Assembly (NCBI GenBank): GCA_903869975.1 | Contig: CAIQBF010000035.1 | Location: 1-7,200 of the forward strand | Origin: an uncultured bacterium | GTDB lineage: Bacteria > Patescibacteriota > Minisyncoccia > Phycocordibacterales > UBA9973 | Length of the DNA stretch: 7,200 bases | Direction of reading: 5' to 3' | Part shown: one piece after another, positions 1 through 5,245 of the stretch | How positions within the stretch are numbered: position 1 is the first letter of the stretch | Layout of the letters: each line of letters opens with the position of its first letter | Notes under the pieces: generated by a model | Seen by the model: only the letters and a program-made list of their open reading frames with translations | The model's database searches: none | Told to the model about the DNA's origin: nothing | Position numbers and translations under genes: made by a program

Positions 1-342
1 AAACGCTTCATGGAAAACGAAAAGCACAAAAAAGGCTGGGACATCTTCGACCGCCACGTAGCAATTCTTATTATATTTGGGAAGCTTATTCCGGTTATCC
101 GATCCACGCCCTCGATATTTGCAGCTATGCGCGGTATGCGATTCCGCAGATATGTAGCATATAGCGCTATAGGATCCGTCGTCTGGGCTTTCGCCGGAGT
201 CTACGGCGGCAACGCCCTTTCGCGCATACTTGGCGATCACGCCGCGATTCTTGTGATCTTGGCAGTACTGGTGATTTCAGGCATAGCGTTTGCCGTACAG
301 CGGATCAACTCTGCTCTCCAGAAAAAGAAGCCTGCTGCCTAA
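1..342 (+). CDS. DedA-family membrane protein, C-terminal part (5' end outside window)
   Basis: The reading frame is open from the first base, so the Met at base 10 is probably internal and the gene starts upstream. The visible 113 residues carry the C-terminal half of a DedA/SNARE-associated domain: an aromatic-basic-histidine segment (FDRH), the family signature GKLIPVIRS (usual form G-R-x-I-P-x-x-R), then GSVVW and a glycine-rich GVYGG segment. Hydrophobic stretches lie at about bases 61-130, 160-225 and 240-300, and the end is basic and cytosolic-looking (QKKKPAA). DedA proteins are inner-membrane proteins; some members act as undecaprenyl-phosphate flippases, but nothing here assigns a substrate. 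The usual Arg of the signature is Lys here. Its TAA stop (340-342) overlaps the TAG stop of the convergent gene, so there is no room for a separate terminator. Confidence 0.8.
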   Translation, partial: KRFMENEKHKKGWDIFDRHVAILIIFGKLIPVIRSTPSIFAAMRGMRFRRYVAYSAIGSVVWAFAGVYGGNALSRILGDHAAILVILAVLVISGIAFAVQRINSALQKKKPAA

Positions 343-914
343 CGAACAGCTTCAGCTTTTTCAAACTGCAGCGTTTTCGGATTAAACACGAGACGAGCAC
401 TGACCCCCATAGATGGCGGTACGGCAAATGACTCGCCTGTTTTACGCTCGGCGTAATTCACAATAACCGTACCATTTTCACCACGCTCTGTTGTTTGCGG
501 AGCGATGCGGTCACCGAGGAAAAATCCTTCAGAACCTTTGTATCCATGCTCGGTATTAAGTGCGGCCACCACGTAGTAGAACACGCCACTACCTCCTGTT
601 TCTTGCGTAAGCAAAGAAACAACATCCTCGCGCCCGTCACCGTTGAGATCGATCAGTGCCTCGTTACCAAAATAACGAGTAGTGATCTTCGAAGCAGAGC
701 CTGGAGCTGCTTCCTGCTCGGAAACACCGTTTACAAGAAGCACGCGAACACCGCCAACCCCATACTCTATGTTTTTATACCCCGACGAAAGCGGAGCTTG
801 TTTTTCTGTATATATATACGTATTCAATGCATAAAATCCAGCACCAAGGAGCAGCACACCTCCAAGAACTGCGAGCACGACGGTTCTTCCGATAAAAAAT
901 TTTTGTAGAGTCAT
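339..914 (-). CDS. Membrane-anchored FG-GAP/VCBS-like protein
   Basis: This 191-residue protein has one N-terminal membrane segment (about residues 11-30, preceded by a short basic end) and a soluble, probably extracytoplasmic domain. The domain contains an EF-hand/FG-GAP-like loop DLNGDGRED at 89-97, followed by an aliphatic strand, TGGSG, FYYVVAAL and LGDRIAPQT. I associate this arrangement (FGNEAL-DLNGDG, GGSG-FYYVVAAL, GDRIAPQTTE) with a family common in Parcubacteria-type genomes; its function is unknown and the loop suggests calcium binding. The longer reading back to base 962 is rejected because ATG 914 has a -10 element placed for a leaderless start. It lies 22 bp downstream of the KwaB-like gene on the same strand, so it may be both co-transcribed and expressed alone. 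Confidence 0.75.
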   Translation of the reverse strand: MTLQKFFIGRTVVLAVLGGVLLLGAGFYALNTYIYTEKQAPLSSGYKNIEYGVGGVRVLLVNGVSEQEAAPGSASKITTRYFGNEALIDLNGDGREDVVSLLTQETGGSGVFYYVVAALNTEHGYKGSEGFFLGDRIAPQTTERGENGTVIVNYAERKTGESFAVPPSMGVSARLVFNPKTLQFEKAEAVR

Positions 915-929
915 TTGTATAGTATACCA
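915..929 (-). promoter_or_regulatory. Extended -10 promoter for a leaderless mRNA
   Basis: On the minus strand TGG-TATACT lies at 929-921. The -10 hexamer TATACT (921-926) matches consensus at 5 of 6 positions and has the TGn extension. Exactly six bases (920-915) separate it from the ATG at 914, so the predicted first transcribed base is the A of the start codon. No convincing -35 is present at 16-18 bp, as is common for extended -10 promoters. Confidence 0.6.
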
Positions 930-936
930 GGTATGT

Positions 937-1797
937 TTATCGAGCCCGCTTTCGCTTGCCATGCACGAGCTTCTTACTGGTACCTATCTCGCGCCTTTCT
1001 CCCGTGACGTCGGTCGTGTAGTACGTCTCGCCGAGCATATTCATGACATTATTAATATCGCTATTGTCGATGAGCGTGATCTTGCCACTCTCTATTTCAA
1101 GATCCAGATTATATTGCTCCGCGTAGGTAATATATTTCCCGTACGTAAGCGGATCATTGAGATCGATACTCTTCGCGCCAATGATCGACGCGATACGCTT
1201 CCTGTTCCGCAGTCCAATAACATCACTACTCATTTCTTCCTTGAGTTCAAACACCGCGCTCGAAAGAAAATCATTTGTCACTGTCTCCGTGAGTTCCTTG
1301 AACACTTTATGCAGACCCGGGAACAGAGGGCGGACAAGAGCGAATTTCTTGAAATACAAAAATCGTCCATTCCAATACGCGTCTACTTCGCCGGTAAATA
1401 GGAGTGAATTCCCTTGCTCAGTTACCACCGGCTTCTCATTGAACGTAATATATTTTTTCGCACCAGAAACCTGCCGCGACGTCACTTTTGTAAAAAGCGT
1501 CTCCTCTCCTGATACCTGATAGAGAACGCGAACTTCTGAATACTGATCCGGAGTGATCGGAGAGAGCATCACCGTGCTACTCTCAGACACATATCCACCA
1601 AGCATCTCTTCCTTCTGCTCCTCGGTGAGCGCAATAAAATACCACTCGCCCTCAGCAAGTGCGCGAGTGTCTACCTCAAACGGTATCGCAAGCGTCACAT
1701 TCGGAGTCTTGTACACATCGCGCAGGATGTCCGTATCCGCATCGTCAAACACGACAACGTTCTGATCATTCTTCAATTGTGCAAATATTTTTTTCAT
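937..1797 (-). CDS. KwaB-like (DUF4868) protein, possible Kiwa-type defence component
   Basis: This 286-residue soluble protein resembles the DUF4868/KwaB family of the Kiwa anti-phage system. What I recognise is the layout. A central strand-rich part (LFTKVT at 101-106, then LLFTGEVDAYWNGRFLYF at 132-149) resembles the KwaB stretch where a predicted strand leads into D-x-x-x-x-x-G-x-L/F-x-F. A C-terminal domain follows with an R-N-R-K-R-I-A-S-I helix (197-205), DLEIESGKITL (232-242) and the closing MLGETYYTTDVTG...SKK segment (254-276). KwaB is reported to act with the membrane sensor KwaA. The extreme C-terminus is strongly basic (HGKRKRAR), which would suit nucleic-acid contact. The ATG at 1797 is preferred; an in-frame TTG at 1809 would add four residues and sits closer to a GAGAGAGA run. 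An alternative is an uncharacterised housekeeping relative of the family. Confidence 0.55.
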   Translation of the reverse strand: MKKIFAQLKNDQNVVVFDDADTDILRDVYKTPNVTLAIPFEVDTRALAEGEWYFIALTEEQKEEMLGGYVSESSTVMLSPITPDQYSEVRVLYQVSGEETLFTKVTSRQVSGAKKYITFNEKPVVTEQGNSLLFTGEVDAYWNGRFLYFKKFALVRPLFPGLHKVFKELTETVTNDFLSSAVFELKEEMSSDVIGLRNRKRIASIIGAKSIDLNDPLTYGKYITYAEQYNLDLEIESGKITLIDNSDINNVMNMLGETYYTTDVTGERREIGTSKKLVHGKRKRAR

Positions 1798-1807
1798 TAG
1801 TACAAGC

Positions 1808-1828
1808 AAAAATCTCTCTCAAAGAGAG
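1808..1828 (-). terminator. Terminator-like hairpin between the membrane gene and the KwaB-like gene
   Basis: On the minus strand CTCTC (1828-1824) pairs with GAGAG (1818-1814) around a five-base loop, followed by one A and then TTTTT (1812-1808). The stem is only 5 bp, so termination may be partial. The U tract runs up to the alternative TTG start of the KwaB-like gene, and the GAGAG arm is the only purine-rich run near that start. In plus orientation the same hairpin is followed by CCGATTTTTT. Confidence 0.5.
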
Positions 1829-1863
1829 CCGATTTTTTATTACGATCCCTTTTATCTTCGACA

Positions 1864-2403
1864 CTACCAGAGCTTCTCTGGAGTATTCGTCATCTTCATT
1901 TTCATTTCAAGCGCATCAGCCTCTCTACCAAGCTTTCTTCCTTTCAGTGCATCAAGAGCGGTCAGGGCAGCAAAAGCGGCAGTAACGAGCGGCATCGCGG
2001 CCGTACCTATCGATAGCTCCTGAGCTGAACCCTCCTTGTAAACCAAAATTGTCGTCGTAATAGCTGCCATCATAGTAATCGCACCCTTAATTTTTGCGTA
2101 AAGTTTTTTGTCTTCTGATGCAGTTCCTTTTTCAACGACTTCAGTTCCACCCACAGTCAAGCGACCCTCACTAGAGTACATATTATTTTCGGCACCTGGT
2201 TTAGAGTAGTGTTCCCGGAACGCCTCCTCTCCGCCAACGGCTGCAATTTCTTTCTCTAGAAGCGTGAGCGAGAGTTTTAGTTTTGAGGCCTCAGCTTCCA
2301 GTGTTGCCCGATTCGGATCGGTCTCTTTTGTAGCCTCCTTTGCCTGAACAGGAGCCTGTTCCGAAGTGGGAGTAATTTCGTTTGTATTTTTTTCTAAATT
2401 CAT
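1864..2403 (-). CDS. Two-segment membrane protein with N-terminal coiled coil, unknown family
   Basis: This 179-residue protein is not recognised as a named family. Residues 1-30 are an acidic, Glu/Thr/Pro/Gln-rich disordered-looking tail. Residues 31-56 (from NRATLEAEASKL) have the heptad-like Leu spacing of a coiled coil. Two hydrophobic segments follow at about 105-122 (IKGAITMMAAITTTILVY) and 130-150 (a small-residue helix rich in Ala), joined by a short acidic turn. The C-terminus (151-179) is charged and helical. The predicted topology puts both ends on the same side. The ATG at 2403 is chosen because it lies 10 bp after the stop of the 54-residue gene; a TTG at 2442 would overlap that gene. 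It precedes the KwaB-like gene on the same strand with a weak terminator between. It has two membrane segments, whereas KwaA is described with four, so it is not KwaA on this evidence. Confidence 0.75.
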   Translation of the reverse strand: MNLEKNTNEITPTSEQAPVQAKEATKETDPNRATLEAEASKLKLSLTLLEKEIAAVGGEEAFREHYSKPGAENNMYSSEGRLTVGGTEVVEKGTASEDKKLYAKIKGAITMMAAITTTILVYKEGSAQELSIGTAAMPLVTAAFAALTALDALKGRKLGREADALEMKMKMTNTPEKLW

Positions 2404-2413
2404 AGTATGAAAA

Positions 2414-2578
2414 TTATTTGATAGATTCGCGGATCTTTTCAATCTGCATCTCCTTCACACCCTCGCGCAGGATATCGACAGCATTCTGCATTTCACGCAC
2501 AAGGACAAGCTGCTCTTCTTCCGTAGCGGTCCCTTCCTGTACTCGTTTCGCAAGCGCTTGTATTTGTTCTGGAGTCAT
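2414..2578 (-). CDS. 54-residue helical protein of unknown function
   Basis: This small open frame starts with ATG at 2578 and ends with TAA at 2414-2416. It begins MTPEQIQALAKRVQEG, continues with TATEEEQLVLVREM and ends EKIRESIK. The composition (Glu, Gln, Leu, Val, Arg, few turns after residue 20) predicts two amphipathic helices joined by a short GTAT turn. Coding status is supported by an almost consensus promoter placed exactly for a leaderless start, by the 10-bp gap to the next gene, and by the helix-like distribution of charges. I recall similar MTPEEI-type short proteins in Parcubacteria-type genomes but cannot assign a role. It is probably the first gene of a two-gene unit with the membrane protein. 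Confidence 0.7.
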   Translation of the reverse strand: MTPEQIQALAKRVQEGTATEEEQLVLVREMQNAVDILREGVKEMQIEKIRESIK

Positions 2579-2584
2579 ATGGTT

Positions 2585-2613
2585 ATTTTAACATCTGCAA
2601 ATATTCATGTCGA
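2585..2613 (-). promoter_or_regulatory. Strong promoter for a leaderless mRNA (54-residue gene)
   Basis: Minus strand: -35 TCGACA (2613-2608, 5 of 6 consensus positions), spacer of 17 bp, TGT extension, -10 TAAAAT (2590-2585, 5 of 6). Six bases (2584-2579) follow, and the predicted +1 at 2578 is the A of the ATG. The -35 overlaps the last codons and stop of the DUF1801 gene, so this unit starts inside the 3' end of its upstream neighbour. Confidence 0.75.
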
Positions 2614-2955
2614 GGATTGCCCGAGACGAAATTTGACGATTTTTGTTATAAGCGAAAGCGGTATTTTTGCATCAAGCGGAAATTGAATGGTTCCCTTGGA
2701 TAGCTTGTACGGAACCAATTCCTTCTCAAATACAGCGACCCCTGCCGCCCCAGGAAAGAAGCTCACGTGGTCTTTGAACCCGCCAAAATGTACGAGATTC
2801 TTGTCCCGGAAACGAAAGGTCGGTATGCCGTACCGAATCGCCTCCTCGGCTCCTGGAGCCGCTTTTTGGATAGCGAGCCGCATCTGCCGGAGTAGTACCT
2901 GCACATGCTCTGGTTGCGCTTTGATATACGTGTCGATGTCTTTATACGCCTTCAT
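2605..2955 (-). CDS. DUF1801 (YdhG-like) protein
   Basis: This 116-residue soluble protein has the DUF1801 pattern: an N-terminal helix after the YKDIDTYIKAQP segment, a second helix (LRQMRLAIQKAAPGAEEAI), the core YGIPTFRF, a glycine-rich strand (VHFGGFKDHVSFFPG), and the closing K-G-T-I-Q-F-P-L motif leading to IPLSLITKIVKFR. The family is widespread, is often annotated as iron-chaperone-like by distant similarity to frataxin, and has no firmly established reaction. ATG 2955 is preferred because it starts at the usual family position; a longer reading to 2982 adds an unrelated MGVYLYIET segment and lacks promoter room. The length is normal for the family. It is divergently transcribed from the deaminase gene and lies 26 bp upstream of the 54-residue gene. 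Confidence 0.85.
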   Translation of the reverse strand: MKAYKDIDTYIKAQPEHVQVLLRQMRLAIQKAAPGAEEAIRYGIPTFRFRDKNLVHFGGFKDHVSFFPGAAGVAVFEKELVPYKLSKGTIQFPLDAKIPLSLITKIVKFRLGQSST

Positions 2956-2969
2956 GGTTTCTATATACA

Positions 2970-2998
2970 AGTATACACCCACCCTGTTTCCATGCTAA
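2970..2998 (-). promoter_or_regulatory. Promoter for the DUF1801 gene
   Basis: Minus strand: TTAGCA (2998-2993, 4 of 6 positions), 17-bp spacer, TATACT (2975-2970, 5 of 6). The predicted start is near 2963, giving a leader of about 8 bases. A second AT-rich hexamer, TATATA (2967-2962), would instead give a leaderless start. Its -35 is back to back with the -35 of the divergent deaminase promoter. Confidence 0.55.
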
Positions 2999-3001
2999 AA
3001 C

Positions 3002-3030
3002 TTGACTAAGTCTAAAAATAATGCTTTTAT
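3002..3030 (+). promoter_or_regulatory. Promoter for the deaminase gene
   Basis: TTGACT (3002-3007, 5 of 6), 17-bp spacer ending in TGC, then TTTTAT (3025-3030, 4 of 6, extended -10). TATACA at 3028-3033 is an alternative -10 but would need a 20-bp spacer. The expected leader is about 12 bases and has no AGGAG-type site. Confidence 0.5.
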
Positions 3031-3048
3031 ACATAAAAATTCACAGAC

Positions 3049-3516
3049 ATGGTCGACACTGCATACGACGAGCGATTTATGAAAATCGCCATCAAAGAAG
3101 CACAGAAATGCAAACACGGAATGGAACAATTCCCCATAGGCGCAGTAGTGGTCAAAAACGGCGAAATAATCAGCCGTGGACACTCGAAAGACAAACACAC
3201 CAACAACCCCACTGATCACGCAGAAATAATTGCGTTGATCAAAGCCTGTAAGAAGCTCGGACGGCAAACGCTCAGCGACTGCACGCTCTTTAGCACAGCA
3301 GAGCCTTGTCAGATGTGCCTCTCGGTCATCTTCCAGACCAGAGTACAAGAAATCGTCTACGGTGCTCCGCGTGAGAAACTTCCCATGAGGAAGAAAAGCA
3401 TCACCATCGAGCACCTCCTGAAAGACGCCGGGTACGAGGTCTTGCTCACGGCAGGGGTCTTGGAATCCAAATGCCTCGCACTCTTTCGACAGCGAAAACT
3501 TCTGCCGAAAAAATAA
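3049..3516 (+). CDS. CDA-fold zinc deaminase, TadA/guanine deaminase-like
   Basis: This 155-residue protein has the complete zinc-deaminase signature: H57-A-E59 (NPTDHAEIIAL) and P86-C87-x-x-C90 (AEPCQMC), with the FPIGAVVV strand at 28-35 expected before the active site. H57, C87 and C90 would bind zinc and E59 would be the proton shuttle. The C-terminal VLLTAGVLESKCLALF matches the end of TadA, while GRQTLSDCTLF is closer to guanine deaminases, so the substrate (tRNA adenosine, guanine or another base) is open. Two positions depart from both groups: Ser46 stands where TadA and guanine deaminase have a base-contacting Asn, and Asp56 replaces the usual Ala just before HAE. PCxMC is followed by LSV rather than AGA/GAI. 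It is transcribed alone, divergent from the DUF1801 gene. Confidence 0.85.
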   Translation: MVDTAYDERFMKIAIKEAQKCKHGMEQFPIGAVVVKNGEIISRGHSKDKHTNNPTDHAEIIALIKACKKLGRQTLSDCTLFSTAEPCQMCLSVIFQTRVQEIVYGAPREKLPMRKKSITIEHLLKDAGYEVLLTAGVLESKCLALFRQRKLLPKK

Positions 3517-3537
3517 ACAAAATCGCCCCAAAGAAAC

Positions 3538-3567
3538 AACGCCAGTACGAGAAATCGTACTGGCGTT
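3538..3567 (+). terminator. 13-bp perfect hairpin with GAAA tetraloop after the deaminase gene
   Basis: Bases 3538-3550 pair perfectly with 3555-3567 around a GAAA (GNRA-type) loop at 3551-3554. The stem is long, but only TTC follows in place of a U tract, so it is a poor intrinsic terminator by the usual rule. It could protect the mRNA 3' end or act as a weak terminator. It ends 10 bp before the -35 of the next gene. Confidence 0.5.
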
Positions 3568-3577
3568 TCTACGATAG

Positions 3578-3606
3578 TTGACTTGAACAAATTTAATCAG
3601 TATGGT
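3578..3606 (+). promoter_or_regulatory. Promoter for the kynureninase-like gene
   Basis: TTGACT (3578-3583, 5 of 6), 17-bp spacer, TATGGT (3601-3606, 4 of 6). The predicted transcription start is near 3613, downstream of the ATG at 3607, which favours translation from the ATG at 3637 with a leader of about 24 bases. That leader contains a small A/T hairpin (ATCTTT pairing with AAAGAT). Confidence 0.55.
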
Positions 3607-3636
3607 ATGCGAAATCATCTTTTAAAAAAGATCTAT

Positions 3637-4965
3637 ATGAAAAAACAGAAGCCAGAAATCTTCGACCGTCAGTCCTTCCTTACACTACAGGAACTTGACC
3701 CGACTTCCCTTGCCCGGAACGAATACGAATTACCTGCAACAGCAGCGAATTTCGCCCTGAACTCATTGGGAGCGCCCCACAGAAATGCAGAGCGGTATTG
3801 TGAAATATTCTTCGAACACTGGAAAGTACACCAAGTTGAAGGACATTTTGAACCAATGATTGGTATCGGCGCCAACCCTACCGGCTACGCAAATTTTCGT
3901 GAAATGTTCCGAGAATTTGCGGTACGGCTATTAGGCGCTAAAAACGAAAGCGAAACCGCGATTGTAAATGATCAAAGTACGACATACTCCTTATTGTTAC
4001 GCTGGCTTTTAGAAGACCAGCTGAATAAAAGTCGGAATGTTGTCTTGTATGAAGAAAGCGCCTTTCCTTCTGATCGGCAAATCATACAAACAATATCGGA
4101 AATCGTTACTCAGTACACAAGAGAAAACGAGTGGAATACTCGCAAACCGGTATGCATCAAAATGCCGGAAACACCTGACGGACTCCTTGACCACAAAGAA
4201 CTGCTGGAGTTGATCAAAAAACATAAAGATACTCTTGCCGTTGTTGCTTTCGGAAGTGGTGGTGTCCATTGGAAAACGGCCCAATTGCTCGATTTGCAAG
4301 CGATCGGTACTGCCGTAAAAAATGCGGGTGGAAAACTTTTGGTCAACGCTGCGCATGCGATCGGCATCGCCGAGCTAAACCTGCACGAAAATCATGTATC
4401 AGCAGCCGTTGGCTGTCTCTACAAATTCATGTCAGCTGGGCCTGGAGGACCATCGCTTGTATTCATACACGAAGACGAATGCACGACCTTTCTGCCAACT
4501 GTCGGCTGGTTCTCATTCGAAAATCCTATTGCTGCCCTGCAAGGAAAACATCCATCGCTAAAAACGGGAGCCCAAAGAATCGAAGCCTCAAACCCCCAAG
4601 TACTCGGATGGCTTCCGGCGTTTGCAGCCCTTGAATACTATTGCAGTATTCCGCAAGAACAAATCTGGAAAAAAAGCGCTCTGATGCTTACCTACTTTGA
4701 TGAACTTATGGAATCCATCCAAGATGCGTTCCACAAACCGATCAAAGTAATTACCCCAAAAGGTCAGCGCTCAACTGAAATTGTTTTCACAACAGAAAAT
4801 AGTGCGCTCGCTCCCGAACTTCACACCTATCTGAACAAAAACAAGATTATCTGTGACATCCGGGACGGAAACAGAATCCGCATCGGAATGTTCCCGCTAA
4901 TCACCTCGTTCGAGGAAATCAATATGCTGTTTAACGCCATGTGGAATTTCTTTGAAGAGAAGTAA
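3637..4965 (+). CDS. Kynureninase-like fold-type I PLP enzyme with altered cofactor site
   Basis: This 442-residue protein aligns by eye along its length with kynureninase: ESAFPSD (phosphate and substrate loop), AAHAIG, the LYKFMSAGPGG segment holding the Schiff-base lysine K263, FIHE, GW at 290-291 (GWFSF), the SNP motif, KSALMLTYFDEL, ITPKGQRSTEIVF and IRIGMFPLITSFEEI near the end. Kynureninase cleaves kynurenine to anthranilate and alanine using PLP. From memory the human enzyme has Asp250, His253, Tyr275, Lys276 and Trp305; the matching residues here are Asn237, His240, Tyr262, Lys263 and Trp291. The Asp that should pair with the PLP pyridine nitrogen is Asn (codon AAC), at the same 26-residue distance from the lysine. 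No other kynurenine or NAD-synthesis gene is in view, so the true reaction is unknown. ATG 3637 is chosen from the promoter position; ATG 3607 would add ten residues. Confidence 0.8.
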   Translation: MKKQKPEIFDRQSFLTLQELDPTSLARNEYELPATAANFALNSLGAPHRNAERYCEIFFEHWKVHQVEGHFEPMIGIGANPTGYANFREMFREFAVRLLGAKNESETAIVNDQSTTYSLLLRWLLEDQLNKSRNVVLYEESAFPSDRQIIQTISEIVTQYTRENEWNTRKPVCIKMPETPDGLLDHKELLELIKKHKDTLAVVAFGSGGVHWKTAQLLDLQAIGTAVKNAGGKLLVNAAHAIGIAELNLHENHVSAAVGCLYKFMSAGPGGPSLVFIHEDECTTFLPTVGWFSFENPIAALQGKHPSLKTGAQRIEASNPQVLGWLPAFAALEYYCSIPQEQIWKKSALMLTYFDELMESIQDAFHKPIKVITPKGQRSTEIVFTTENSALAPELHTYLNKNKIICDIRDGNRIRIGMFPLITSFEEINMLFNAMWNFFEEK

Positions 4966-4987
4966 TTATAGAAGTAAAAAACCAAAC

Positions 4988-5021
4988 AAAATGACCTTGC
5001 GCGCAACGCAAGGTCATTTTT
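4988..5021 (+). terminator. Intrinsic terminator of the kynureninase-like gene
   Basis: ATGACCTTGCG (4991-5001) pairs with CGCAAGGTCAT (5007-5017) around a 5-base loop, with flanking AAA/TTT pairs extending the stem, followed by TTTTT (5017-5021). The preceding A-rich stretch gives the minus strand a T-rich tail too, so it could work in both directions. Confidence 0.9.
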
Positions 5022-5037
5022 ACTACATGTTAGTAAT

Positions 5038-5072
5038 AAAAAAGCACGACCCATCTCTATAGGTCGTGCTTT
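5038..5072 (-). terminator. Minus-strand intrinsic terminator with no recognised upstream gene
   Basis: Bases 5041-5051 (AAAGCACGACC) pair with 5062-5072 (GGTCGTGCTTT), an 11-bp perfect stem with a 10-base loop. On the minus strand it is followed by a run of T (complement of 5038-5043) and ATTA, a classical U tract; on the plus strand GAGAAAT follows, so it should terminate minus-strand transcripts only. Both flanking genes are on the plus strand. The 173 bases to its right (5073-5245) hold no convincing minus-strand gene; a 30-codon frame from an ATG near 5115 runs through the hairpin and is not persuasive. Confidence 0.75.
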
Positions 5073-5132
5073 GAGAAATACTTCTTCCTGCGTTTCTAAA
5101 GGAACAATAGTACATTCAATTTTTCGTCAAGA

Positions 5133-5156
5133 ATTGGCTGACTGTCTGAGACGAAG
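5133..5156 (+). repeat. Imperfect 24-bp repeat, copy 1
   Basis: This copy matches bases 6579-6602 at 19 of 24 positions; both begin ATTG and end GACGAAG. Both copies lie in the upstream region of a plus-strand gene. It is partly within the range expected by chance in 7 kb. Confidence 0.35.
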
Positions 5157-5177
5157 CTTGGACACCTACAAGCTAGC

Positions 5178-5207
5178 TTGACTTGGATTAACATAAATGT
5201 TGATATT
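5178..5207 (+). promoter_or_regulatory. Possible promoter for the 232-residue protein gene
   Basis: TTGACT (5178-5183, 5 of 6), 18-bp spacer, GATATT (5202-5207, 4 of 6), which gives a leader of about 30 bases. TAAACT (5232-5237), eight bases before the ATG, is an alternative -10 without a clear -35. The intergenic region 5073-5245 shows no other clear plus-strand signal. Confidence 0.35.
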
Positions 5208-5245
5208 AAGAAAAATCATATTTTCACAAACTAAACTAGCAGTAT

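Noticed and set aside
495..908. Plus-strand open frame of 137 codons opposite the FG-GAP-like gene.
   Set aside because: It is antisense to a gene with a membrane segment and a recognisable DxNxDG domain; the translation looks like a shadow, with no promoter or family pattern.
961..1519. Plus-strand open frames of 146 and 120 codons opposite the KwaB-like gene.
   Set aside because: They overlap each other in different frames, have no recognisable domain, and the minus-strand frame is much longer and carries family-like motifs.
2605..2982. Longer start for the DUF1801 protein at 2982.
   Set aside because: The extra nine residues do not fit the family and the -10 element lies inside them; ATG 2955 is the usual start.
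2995..3618. Minus-strand open frame of 207 codons opposite the deaminase.
   Set aside because: It is Cys/Phe/His-rich shadow coding across the zinc-deaminase gene and runs through both intergenic hairpin and promoter regions.
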